Assembly: GCF_024199945.1 (NCBI RefSeq)
Contig: NZ_JANADP010000001.1
Coordinates: 7,440,001 to 7,504,000 of the forward strand
Origin: Bradyrhizobium sp. CCGUVB4N
Lineage (GTDB): Bacteria > Pseudomonadota > Alphaproteobacteria > Rhizobiales > Xanthobacteraceae
Direction: 5' to 3'
DNA: 64,000 nt
This document shows, piece after piece, positions 8,426 to 16,541 of the stretch. The notes under the pieces are model-generated. The model was not told where the DNA came from and made no database searches. It saw only the letters and a program-made list of their open reading frames with translations. The position numbers were made by a program, and so were the translations under genes. Each line of letters opens with the position of its first letter. Positions within the stretch are counted from its first letter, which is position 1.

Positions 8426-9304
8426 ATGAAGCCATACGACAACAGAGCCTGGTTCCTGGTGCTTCCTGCCCTGGTCATCGTGACCTTCGTCGGAATCCTC
8501 CCTTTGATCGCCGTCACCAATTACTCTTTCCAGGACCTGTTCAGCCTGAGCAATCCCTATTGGATCGGCGTCGACTGGTACCGGAACATCGTCACCTCCG
8601 AGCGCTTCTATGCCAGCCTCGGGCGCAGCTTCCTGTTCTCGGCCATCGTGCTGTCGATCCAGCTGCCGCTCGGCATCTGGATTGCGCTCTTGCTGCAGCG
8701 ATCGCATCGCTTCGTCGTCAGCACCGTCCTCGTTCTGATCACCGTGCCACTGGTGGTGCCCTGGAACATGATCCCGGTGATCTGGCTCAACTTCATCAAT
8801 CCCAATATCGGTCTCGCCGGCCGGACGCTGGCCTGGCTGGGCGTCGGCTTCGACTACAAGTTCAACGCCCTGCACACCTGGATCGTACTGGTGGTGATGG
8901 ACACCTGGCACTGGCTGGGGCTCGTCGTCGTGCTGGCCTATGCAGGCATCTCCAGCATTCCGCCCGCCTACTATCAGGCCGCGGCGATCGACGCCGCGTC
9001 GCTATGGCAGGTGTTTCGCTTCATTCAGCTTCCGAAGATGAAGACCGTGCTGTCGATGGCCGTTCTGCTCCGCTTCATGGACAGCTTCATGATCTATATC
9101 GAGGCGTTCCGCATCAATGCCGGCGGCCCCGATAGCGCGACCGCATTCCTCAGCCTCGACCTCGGCGAGGAGATCCAGTCCTTCAACTATGGACCGTCCG
9201 CCGCCCGCTCGATCGTCTACTTCCTGATCGTCCTGACGGTCGCCTGGGCCTTCAAGGCGGCAACGAGCACGCGAGCGCAGGTCGCCATGGAGCGTGCCAA
9301 GTGA
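8426..9304 (+). CDS. Sugar ABC transporter permease, MalF/UgpA type
   Basis: 292 residues with six membrane segments, starting AWFLVLPALVIVTFVGILPL. The inner-membrane permease loop (EAA motif) is visible as YYQAAAIDAASLWQVFRFIQLPKM near residue 190. This class (carbohydrate uptake family 1) works as a heterodimer with a MalG-like partner, an ATPase and a binding protein. The partner follows with a GTGA overlap, but neither ATPase nor binding protein is adjacent. The ATG at 8426 begins the typical N-terminus but has a poor ribosome site; earlier GTG or TTG codons are possible. Transcription must start in the roughly 35 bases after the preceding terminator or read through it. Confidence 0.88.
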   Translation: MKPYDNRAWFLVLPALVIVTFVGILPLIAVTNYSFQDLFSLSNPYWIGVDWYRNIVTSERFYASLGRSFLFSAIVLSIQLPLGIWIALLLQRSHRFVVSTVLVLITVPLVVPWNMIPVIWLNFINPNIGLAGRTLAWLGVGFDYKFNALHTWIVLVVMDTWHWLGLVVVLAYAGISSIPPAYYQAAAIDAASLWQVFRFIQLPKMKTVLSMAVLLRFMDSFMIYIEAFRINAGGPDSATAFLSLDLGEEIQSFNYGPSAARSIVYFLIVLTVAWAFKAATSTRAQVAMERAK

Positions 9305-10098
9305 AGTCGCTGTCATCCTTGGGGCGGATCGCGCTGTTCGCAACGGTCGGTGCCTTCGTTCTGGTGCCGCTGGCGCAGACGATCGTCACGAGCTTCGTGT
9401 CGACGCTGCCCAGAGCCGGGATCTCGGAAGGGCATTTCAGCCTCGTCAACTACCTGAACATCCTTCACTCACCGGTTCTGAAGGAAGCGATCCTCAACTC
9501 CATCATCTACGTCGTGCTCAACGTCGCGCTCTGCCTTGGCGTCGGACTGCCGGCCGCCTATGCGTTCGCCCGCTACAGCTTCGTCGGCGACCGGCAGCTG
9601 TTCTTCCTGCTGCTGGTGTTCCGCATCACCCCGACCGTCGTGCTGTCGCTGCCTATCTTCGTCCTGTTCGCGCAAATCGGCCTGGAGAACACCCCGGTCG
9701 GCATCGCGCTGGTTCACTGCGTCTTCAACATCCCGATCTCGATCTGGATATTGGAGGGATTTATCGGGACAGTGCCGCGTGAGTTCGACGAGACGGCCTT
9801 TCTGGACGGCCATTCGCTTCCCAGCTTCTTCTTCCGCCATCTGGTTCCTGCGATCGCGCCGGGCATCGGCGTGACCGCGTTCTTCTGCTTCATCTTCTCC
9901 TGGGTCGAGGTGGTGCTGGCGCGCATCCTGACGACGACCGGCGGCAAGCCGATCACCATGGCCATCAACGCGCTGTTCGGCTTTCGAACCGATTTCGGCC
10001 TCGTCATGGCGATGACCGTGCTCGCGCTCGTGCCGGGGGTAGCGATGATCTATTTCGTGCGGAATCATCTCGCGAAGGGGTTTGTGATCCGGACGTAA
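9301..10098 (+). CDS. Sugar ABC transporter permease, MalG/UgpE type
   Basis: 265 residues, starting at a GTG that overlaps the previous stop codon (GTGA), so it is translationally coupled. Several membrane helices surround an EAA loop seen as EFDETAFLDGHSLPSFFFRHLVPAIAPG near residue 165. It is the second half of the sugar permease heterodimer. No ATPase or solute-binding gene follows; the next features are intergenic repeats and a convergent LysR gene. The substrate cannot be read from the permeases alone. Confidence 0.88.
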   Translation: MKSLSSLGRIALFATVGAFVLVPLAQTIVTSFVSTLPRAGISEGHFSLVNYLNILHSPVLKEAILNSIIYVVLNVALCLGVGLPAAYAFARYSFVGDRQLFFLLLVFRITPTVVLSLPIFVLFAQIGLENTPVGIALVHCVFNIPISIWILEGFIGTVPREFDETAFLDGHSLPSFFFRHLVPAIAPGIGVTAFFCFIFSWVEVVLARILTTTGGKPITMAINALFGFRTDFGLVMAMTVLALVPGVAMIYFVRNHLAKGFVIRT

Positions 10099-10119
10099 GC
10101 ACACTCGCCCCCCTCGTTA

Positions 10120-10218
10120 TTGCGAGCGCAGCGACTTGTCCGCCGAAGCCTTGGCGAAGGCGGAAGCAATCCAGTCTGCCGCCGCGGAGGTCTCTGACTG
10201 GCTTCGCTACGCTCGCAA
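10120..10218. repeat. Palindromic intergenic repeat element
   Basis: The ends form an imperfect inverted pair, TTGCGAGCGCAGCGA at 10120 and TCGCTACGCTCGCAA ending at 10218, 14 of 15 bases complementary. The inside holds a second short inverted pair (TCCGCC and GGCGGA, 10138-10163). Elements of this look are frequent in Bradyrhizobium intergenic DNA; copy number in this genome is not visible here. Confidence 0.65.
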
Positions 10219-10262
10219 CAACCGCGTATGAGGCAGCACTGGCGTAGAATGCGTAGAGCGAA

Positions 10263-10307
10263 GCGAAATCCATCGCGCGCTGTCAACTCGGCGATGATGG
10301 ATTTCGC
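10263..10307. repeat. Perfect 12-base inverted repeat
   Basis: GCGAAATCCATC at 10263-10274 is exactly reversed as GATGGATTTCGC at 10296-10307 with a 21-base loop. It lies between the convergent ends of the permease and LysR genes. It could be a bidirectional terminator without a T tract, or the edge of the neighbouring repeat element. Confidence 0.55.
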
Positions 10308-10337
10308 AAGTGCTCATCCTGCGCACTCAAGCCCCCC

Positions 10338-11225
10338 TCACCCCAACTCAAACGCTCCCCGCGCCGCCTTCACCGATGATGCGATGAAGCGGTGCACCTC
10401 CTGGACGCGGCGCGTTCCGTGGGTGTCGGGGTGTGACGTCAGCCAGTAGTTTCGCACGAAGCGGATGTCGGGCAGCAGCCGGCGCAGTTCGGGATAGCGG
10501 CTTGCCGCGTAGTCATGCAGGATGCCGATGCCGTGTCCGGCACGCACCGCCTCGATCTGGGCGACGATGCTGCCGCATTCGTAGCGGCGGGACATCAGGC
10601 GGCCGAGGGCTGCGGCGTAGTCGAGGGCGCGGCTGTAGGCGAAATCCTCGATGTGGGTGACGAAGAGGCGGCCGGCGAGGTCGGCTTGCGCGTCGATCGG
10701 CCCCTCGCGATCGAGATAACTTTCCGAACCGTAGACGCTCAACGTGTAGTCGGTCAGCTTTGAGAGGATGAGCCGGCCCTGCTTCGGCCGGTCCAGCGTG
10801 ATTGCGATGTCCGCTTCCCGGCGCGACAGCGAGAACGTGCGGGGCAGCGGCACGAGCTGGATGATCAGTCCCGGGTGGCGCGCGGCCAAGGCGCCGAGAT
10901 GCTCCGCGAGGAAGAAGTTGCCAAGCCCGTCGGGTGCGCCGACGCGCACCGTGCCGCTGATGGTGTCCGCGCTGCCGCCGATGCTGGCGCCCACTTTCAG
11001 AAACTCGCTTTCGGCGCGCTCGGCCGCCTGGACCAGGGCCTCGCCCGCGGCCGTCAGCGTGCAGCCGGACGTATGCCGCTCGAGCAGCTTCGCCTTCAGG
11101 CTCCTTTCCAAGGCGGTGAGCTGACGCGCGACCGTCGTATGGTTCAGCCGCAGGTTCTTCGACGCCTTGAGGATCTGCCCCGCGCGCGCGACCTCCAGAA
11201 ATATCCTCACCCGCTCCCAATCCAT
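10338..11225 (-). CDS. LysR family transcriptional regulator
   Basis: 295 residues. The N-terminal winged helix is clear: MDWERVRIFLEVARAGQILKAS, then LNHTTVARQLTALERSLKAKLLER. The rest is the two-lobed effector domain (VRVGAPDGLGNFFLAEHL onward). An AGAAGGAAG ribosome site precedes the start. It is divergent from the mini-catalase gene at 11374 with about 150 bases between, and a long dyad in that gap is a likely binding site. It probably regulates itself and the catalase-tautomerase genes. Confidence 0.9.
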   Translation of the reverse strand: MDWERVRIFLEVARAGQILKASKNLRLNHTTVARQLTALERSLKAKLLERHTSGCTLTAAGEALVQAAERAESEFLKVGASIGGSADTISGTVRVGAPDGLGNFFLAEHLGALAARHPGLIIQLVPLPRTFSLSRREADIAITLDRPKQGRLILSKLTDYTLSVYGSESYLDREGPIDAQADLAGRLFVTHIEDFAYSRALDYAAALGRLMSRRYECGSIVAQIEAVRAGHGIGILHDYAASRYPELRRLLPDIRFVRNYWLTSHPDTHGTRRVQEVHRFIASSVKAARGAFELG

Positions 11226-11257
11226 CGAAGACTTCCTTCTGGAGTTGACTATATTTT

Positions 11258-11296
11258 TTGCACAATGGATACGAAATATCTTTCATTGATGTGCAA
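11258..11296. promoter_or_regulatory. Dyad in the divergent LysR/catalase promoter region
   Basis: TTGCACA at 11258-11264 and TGTGCAA at 11290-11296 are exact inverted copies around an AT-rich 25-base centre. The position between a LysR gene and its divergent neighbour fits an operator or LysR box. Confidence 0.5.
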
Positions 11297-11373
11297 TTTT
11301 ATGCGCCGTAAATCATCCGGGATCAAGCATCCAGTGCGGGTCGATACGACCTGCCGAACGATCGAGGTGATCC

Positions 11374-12348
11374 ATGCGCCGGTCCCGTCATCTAGCCCTG
11401 TTTCTGATCTCCAGTTTCGCCGCGGCGACGCCAGCCGTCTCGGCGGAGCAACTGACGCCCGACCAGATGGTCGACGCCCTCAACGGTGTCTTCGGCCAGC
11501 ATCATGCGCGCGCCGTTCACGCCAAGGGCGTCATCCTCGAAGGCAGCTTTACGCCATCGGCGACGGCGTCGCGCATCAGCAAGGCGCCGCATCTGCAACA
11601 GACATCCGTGCCCATGGTCGTTCGCTTCTCGAACTTCGCCGGTGTCCCCTCAATTCCGGACAACGATCCGCTCGCCAGCCCGCACGGCATGGCCATCAAG
11701 TTCAAGCTGCCCGACGGGAGCGAAACCGATCTCGTCACGCACTCGTTCAACGGCTTTCCGTCGGCAACCGTCGCCGACTTCCGCGATCTCCTGATTGCAT
11801 TGGGACGTTCCGGGCCGAAAGCTGCAAAGCCGACGCCGCTCGACACCTACCTGGCCGGGCATCCGCGGGCCAAGGCATTTCTGACCGCACCCAAGCCCGC
11901 GCCTGAGAGTTTTGCGACGCTTCCCTATTTCGGCGTCAATGCATTCAAATTCACCAGTGCGGCAGGTCAGACGACTTTCGGACGCTACCAGCTGCAGCCG
12001 GTCGCCGGTTCGAAGTATCTCGCGGACGACGCCGTGGCCAAGGCGCAACCGGATTATCTGATCGCAGAAATCAGGCAGCGCATGGCGAAGGAGCCCGTGA
12101 AGTTTCGCCTTGTGCTGCAACTCGCAGGGACCGGCGACAAGGTGAATGATCCCTCGATCGCCTGGCCCGACAGCCGCGAGACCACGGAACTCGGCACGAT
12201 CACGCTGACGCGCCTCGTTGCGGACGAGGCCGCCGACAAGTCGCTGCTGTTCCTCCCGAACGCCTTGGCGTCCGGAATCGAAGCTGCCGATCCAATGATC
12301 GACGCGCGCGGAGCGGCCTACCCGGTGTCGTTCGGCCGCCGTCAGTAA
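11374..12348 (+). CDS. Exported catalase-family peroxidase (mini-catalase, SrpA-like)
   Basis: 324 residues with a Sec signal peptide (cleavage near AVSAEQ). The catalase core is recognisable though shortened: HAKGVILEGSFTPSATA contains the distal histidine region, MVVRFSNFAGVPSIPDNDPLASPHGMAIKF is the RFS substrate-access segment, and FGRYQLQPVAG is downstream. The length is well below the 480 or more residues of full monofunctional catalases and matches the minimal periplasmic form, which mostly acts as a peroxidase with organic donors. It starts the gene set transcribed away from the LysR regulator; the tautomerase follows after 33 bases. Confidence 0.87.
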   Translation: MRRSRHLALFLISSFAAATPAVSAEQLTPDQMVDALNGVFGQHHARAVHAKGVILEGSFTPSATASRISKAPHLQQTSVPMVVRFSNFAGVPSIPDNDPLASPHGMAIKFKLPDGSETDLVTHSFNGFPSATVADFRDLLIALGRSGPKAAKPTPLDTYLAGHPRAKAFLTAPKPAPESFATLPYFGVNAFKFTSAAGQTTFGRYQLQPVAGSKYLADDAVAKAQPDYLIAEIRQRMAKEPVKFRLVLQLAGTGDKVNDPSIAWPDSRETTELGTITLTRLVADEAADKSLLFLPNALASGIEAADPMIDARGAAYPVSFGRRQ

Positions 12349-12381
12349 CGCGATCTCTCAAAACCAGAAAGGAACCAGGCA

Positions 12382-12774
12382 ATGCCCCTGCTTCGCTTCA
12401 ACATGTTCGAAGGCCGAACCGACGCCGAGATCGCGACGCTGCTCGATACGGCTCATGCCGCAGTGGTTGCCGCGTTTCACGTGCCCGATGGCGACCGCTA
12501 TCAGCTCGTCTCGGAATATCGTCAGGGACGTATGATCGCGCTCGATACCGGTCTTGGCATTGTGCGAACCAACAAGGTCGTCCTGATCGAGGTCAGATCC
12601 CGAAACAGGCCGCAGGAGCAGAAGCTGCGCTTCTACGAGTTGCTGTGCCAGATGCTGAAGGACGCCTGCAATCTCGACAGCTCGGACGTCATCGTGTCCT
12701 TTGTCGAGAATGGCGATGCCGACTGGTCATTCGGATTGGGCCGTGCCCAGTTCGTGACAGGCGAGCTTGCGTGA
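12382..12774 (+). CDS. Tautomerase family protein
   Basis: 130 residues beginning Met-Pro, so the catalytic N-terminal proline would be exposed once methionine is removed. The C-terminal VSFVENGDADWSFGLGRAQFVTGEL segment is typical of the longer tautomerase group (about 130 residues) related to malonate semialdehyde decarboxylase and cis-CaaD. A ribosome site AGAAAGGAA precedes it. The substrate is unknown. Closely spaced behind the mini-catalase, it likely shares its transcript. Confidence 0.85.
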   Translation: MPLLRFNMFEGRTDAEIATLLDTAHAAVVAAFHVPDGDRYQLVSEYRQGRMIALDTGLGIVRTNKVVLIEVRSRNRPQEQKLRFYELLCQMLKDACNLDSSDVIVSFVENGDADWSFGLGRAQFVTGELA

Positions 12775-12943
12775 CGGGAGGCTTGGTAGCGGGCGGCGCT
12801 ACCACCTTTCCCCACACCAGCAAAATTTGCGATATTTCTCCAGTGGTCCCGTCCGGTTCGTAGCCGCTTCAAAATCATCCGCCGACTCGACATCGGCAGC
12901 GTCAGGGGCGTATGAGCGAACCTACGTGGCTTTCGCGTCAATA

Positions 12944-14101
12944 ATGGCATTCGGAGTATTTCCGGTCGTGGACACCAGCGGTTTGATGTCGGTCGATCTG
13001 GGGTTACGGGGCGCCGTCGTCGCACTGTGCCTGCTGATCGCAGCCATGGCGCTGCGCGATCGCCGCGACAGCACGGCCGCGCTGCTGGGCGCCGCGCTCG
13101 CGATCGGCGCCGCGGCTTCGATGATCTGCACGGCGCCGACGTTCCCGCGGCCATTTGCGTGGTGGGGCCTGTTGCTGCTGGCGTTGTCCGGCGCGAACAG
13201 TGTCGTGTTCTGGCTATGGGCACGTGCCGCCTTCGATGACGATTTCGTGCCGCGGCTCTGGCATGGCGTCTTGTGGGCGGCCGTCGCCGTCGCGCAATGG
13301 CTGGACGCCAGCGGCATGACACGATCGGCCGCGCTCGAGCTTGCGATCGAACGCACGCTGTCGTTCGCCTCTCTCGGCCTGGCACTGTTGGCAGTGGCGC
13401 AAACGCTTCTCACCTGGCGGGCGGACATGGTGCAGGGCCGGCGTCGGCTCCGGCTGGTTGTCTTGATCGGGGCATCGGCCCAAATCGTTCTCAGCTCTTA
13501 CGTGAGCTTCTTGCAGCAGCCCCCGACTCCCACTTTTTCCGTGGCTAGCGTCGCCAACGCCTTTGCTCTGTTCACGTTGGTCGGTTTGAGCGCATGGAAT
13601 CTGCTGGAAGCGGGTACGCGGAAAGGTTCGATCCTTCTGCCTGCGACAAACGTCCCCTTAGGCAAGCCAGCCAAGGCGTCTGACGATCAGGGCAAGCCTG
13701 CCGCGATTGAATCGGCTCTCTTGCGCCGGTTGGAACAGCTGATGACCGTCGAGCGCATCTACCGGCGTGAGAGGTTGACCATTGGATTGCTATCCGCCGA
13801 ACTTGGCGCGCCGGAATACCGGCTGCGGCAGCTCATCAATGAGGGCCTCGGTTACCGCAATTTCAATGCGTTCATCAATCATTACCGGATCGGGGAAGCC
13901 AAGGCAGCGCTGGTCGACCCCGAACAAGTGGAAGTCCCGGTGCTGACAATTGCGATGGACACAGGTTTCCAGTCGATCGGGCCGTTCAACCGCGCCTTCA
14001 AGGCCGCGACAGATCTGACCCCAACCGAATTCCGCCGTCTTGCAATGGCGGGAAATGCAGCCCCCGGGAACGGCCGACCAAAAGTCGGCCAGTCGAGTTG
14101 A
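12944..14101 (+). CDS. AraC family regulator with an N-terminal membrane domain
   Basis: About 385 residues from the ATG at 12944. The first half has about seven hydrophobic segments (for example GAVVALCLLIAAMAL and WWGLLLLALSGANSVVFWLW). The second half is cytosolic and ends in an AraC DNA-binding domain: LTIGLLSAELGAPEYRLRQLINEGLG and VPVLTIAMDTGFQSIGPFNRAFKAATDLTPTEFRR. The design, a membrane sensor fused directly to a regulator, suggests a one-component surface sensor. The start is uncertain: the open frame continues upstream into the tautomerase gene, and an ATG at 12986 is also possible. It may sense a signal for the serine hydrolase that follows. Confidence 0.8.
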   Translation: MAFGVFPVVDTSGLMSVDLGLRGAVVALCLLIAAMALRDRRDSTAALLGAALAIGAAASMICTAPTFPRPFAWWGLLLLALSGANSVVFWLWARAAFDDDFVPRLWHGVLWAAVAVAQWLDASGMTRSAALELAIERTLSFASLGLALLAVAQTLLTWRADMVQGRRRLRLVVLIGASAQIVLSSYVSFLQQPPTPTFSVASVANAFALFTLVGLSAWNLLEAGTRKGSILLPATNVPLGKPAKASDDQGKPAAIESALLRRLEQLMTVERIYRRERLTIGLLSAELGAPEYRLRQLINEGLGYRNFNAFINHYRIGEAKAALVDPEQVEVPVLTIAMDTGFQSIGPFNRAFKAATDLTPTEFRRLAMAGNAAPGNGRPKVGQSS

Positions 14102-14206
14102 GGAATCGGCCAGCCGGATTGCGGGAATCGGCGAGAACGGCATCGAAAAAATTTGACAGACTGTTGGCGATCCTTCCTCGCAATAGCTGCGACAACGGGG
14201 CTGCCC

Positions 14207-16147
14207 ATGCGATATCAGCGATTTGCCGTTTCATTGACCGCGCTGGCGGCACTTACGCTCTGTCTGGCCGGTGTGGCGCTTGCCGACGATTTGCAGGCCG
14301 TCGGCGATCCGGACAGTCTCGGCTTTTCGGCGAAACGGCTGGCGCGCATCACCTCCTGGTTTGAGGCGCAGTCCAAAAGGGGCGATCCCTCCGGTTTTGT
14401 CGTTGGGATCGCCCGAGGCGGAAAGCTCGCCTATTTGCAGCCCACCGGCTTTGAGGACCGCGACAAGAAAATTCCGATGCGACCGGATTCGATCTTTCGC
14501 ATTGGATCGATGTCCAAGCAGATCACCAGCGTCGCCACCATGATGCTGGTCGATGAAGGCAAGCTCGAGCTTGACGCTCCCGTGGCGCAGTATTTGCCGG
14601 AGCTCAAGGACATGCAGGTCGTCAAGACCGATCCGGCCACAGGAGACGCGATCCTCCTGGAGCTTGAACCGGCCAAGCGGGCGATGACGATCCGGGACCT
14701 TCTGCGCAATACCTCCGGTCTGGTCTATGCGTCCCCCGACTATACCGATCCAGGATTCGGCAATGCCGCGATTCACGCGCTCTACGGCGTCAAGGCGCCG
14801 TTCCGCCGCGACAAGCCTATCGCCTCCTTCGTCGCGAGCCTCGGCACCCTCCCACTTCTGCACCAGCCGGGCGAAGTCTGGGAATATTCCATAGGCTACG
14901 ACGTTCTCGGACGGGTCATCGAAGTCGTGTCGGGCCAGACTTTCGATCATTTTCTGCAAAGCCGCCTGTTCGCGCCGCTCCATATGGTCGACAGCGGCTT
15001 CTCGGTGCCGGAGGATAAACTCGCCCGTCTCGTCGCTGTGCCGGGCGCGCAGCCCAAACCTCTTTCGGATGGGGACGTCGGGAAGCCGCAGACGTTCTTT
15101 TCGGGGGGAGGCGGGATCGTTTCGACGGCTCCCGACGTTCTGCGCTTCTGCCAGATGCTGCTCAACGACGGCGAGCTTGACGGAGCGCGGATCTTGAAGC
15201 CGGAAACGGTCCGGCTGATGACGACAAATTCGATGCCGCCCGGCATCCACTTCGCGGGGCACGAAGCCGGTCCGGCTTTTGGAACGGGCTGGGGACTCGG
15301 CTTCGCCGTCCGCACCGATCCGGATTTCAGTCTGATCCCAGGCGCCGTCGGAAGCTTCAACTGGCAGGGAAGCTGGGGCACATTTTTCTCGGTCGACCCA
15401 GTTCAGAAGCTGATCCTTGTCATGATGATGCAGAGGACGCAGTACAGTGAGAACGGTTTCTATTTCAATGCCATCCGTCGTCTGCCGTATGCGGCGTTGA
15501 AGGTTCCTGAAGTGCCTGCGCCCGTCGCCTCGGGGCAGTTGAATGCAGGCGCTCTCACCGACTACGTCGGGCGTTACGATTTCGGTGGGTCCGCAAGTTC
15601 GCTGGACAGACAGATGTTGGTTGCCGACGGCAACGGCTGGACCGGCCTTGAGTCCGTTGTCGCTGGCACGGATGGCCTCAGGGTGATCAAACCGGCCGAG
15701 GGAGGCCCCGCCGCGCGGGCGGGCGTTTTGGCGGGAGACCTCATCACGGCGATCGGCGACCAGTCGACGAAGGGCCTGACCCTGGAAGCGGCATTTCGCC
15801 GGATTTCAGGTCCGGTCAACGCCGCGATCAAGCTCAAAATCACCCGGCAGGGACAGACCGATCCGCTCGTTGTTGCCTTTGCCCGGGAGGCGGTCCCCTC
15901 GCACAGCGTCGCGCTTCAAGTCCGTGTCGCGGACGGCAAGCTCGTCGTTGAAGCAACAGGCAGCTGGTCGATCCTTGATTTTGACAAGGGGCAGCCGACG
16001 CCCGTGGCGGTTCTTTCGAAGGATGAATTCTACGTCGACAGTGGCGATCATACGCGGATCGCTTTCACGCGCGACGCCGCCGGCAAAGTCAACCGCGCGG
16101 TTCTCAATCCGGGACCCTGGGAGCAACGCGGCGCACGCGCCCAATAG
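14207..16147 (+). CDS. Exported serine hydrolase (beta-lactamase class C fold) with a PDZ domain
   Basis: 646 residues from the ATG at 14207, with a Sec signal peptide (cleavage near GVALADD). The catalytic SxxK is in FRIGSMSKQITSVATMML near residue 103, and YSIGYDVLG near residue 230 supplies the tyrosine motif. HEAGPAFGTGWGLG resembles the third motif region. After about residue 450 a PDZ-like domain follows (GLRVIKPAEGGPAARAGVLAGDLITAIGD), unusual for this family and more common in periplasmic proteases. It could be an esterase, peptidase or cell-wall hydrolase. It lies about 100 bases after the membrane AraC regulator. Confidence 0.83.
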   Translation: MRYQRFAVSLTALAALTLCLAGVALADDLQAVGDPDSLGFSAKRLARITSWFEAQSKRGDPSGFVVGIARGGKLAYLQPTGFEDRDKKIPMRPDSIFRIGSMSKQITSVATMMLVDEGKLELDAPVAQYLPELKDMQVVKTDPATGDAILLELEPAKRAMTIRDLLRNTSGLVYASPDYTDPGFGNAAIHALYGVKAPFRRDKPIASFVASLGTLPLLHQPGEVWEYSIGYDVLGRVIEVVSGQTFDHFLQSRLFAPLHMVDSGFSVPEDKLARLVAVPGAQPKPLSDGDVGKPQTFFSGGGGIVSTAPDVLRFCQMLLNDGELDGARILKPETVRLMTTNSMPPGIHFAGHEAGPAFGTGWGLGFAVRTDPDFSLIPGAVGSFNWQGSWGTFFSVDPVQKLILVMMMQRTQYSENGFYFNAIRRLPYAALKVPEVPAPVASGQLNAGALTDYVGRYDFGGSASSLDRQMLVADGNGWTGLESVVAGTDGLRVIKPAEGGPAARAGVLAGDLITAIGDQSTKGLTLEAAFRRISGPVNAAIKLKITRQGQTDPLVVAFAREAVPSHSVALQVRVADGKLVVEATGSWSILDFDKGQPTPVAVLSKDEFYVDSGDHTRIAFTRDAAGKVNRAVLNPGPWEQRGARAQ

Positions 16148-16541
16148 GGCACACTGACAGCTGATGAAATGGAGGAAGCTTGCGCGGCCCGAACATTAAA
16201 GTGTCCTACGGTCGCCCAATGTGGGGCGGTCTCGACTTGGCGCGCCATTCAGAATTAAGCCACGAACTCATACATATCTGAAATTGCTTGTGATTTTCCT
16301 CGCCTCAATGATTCGGCCGTCGGCACCGACTGGGCCCGCCCGCTGCCGTAGAGAATTTCGGCACGCCTCACGACAGCGTGCGCCTTTCACTCCGGGATCG
16401 TAGTATGGTCGTCGGAAGCCGCCGACGCACGAGACCGAGGATTTTGCGTATCCACTCGATCGCGGCGCTCGACGGGATGCACTCCAGAACTAGGCTGAGG
16501 ATCGCGACTGCGGTCGGACGGCGCGGCAAATGGAGGACATT
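16148..16541. other. Intergenic region before the glutamate dehydrogenase gene
   Basis: About 390 bases without a gene I can support; the short open frames have no ribosome sites or recognisable products. The gdh promoter is expected here. I see no repeat, RNA gene or clear operator. Confidence 0.5.
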
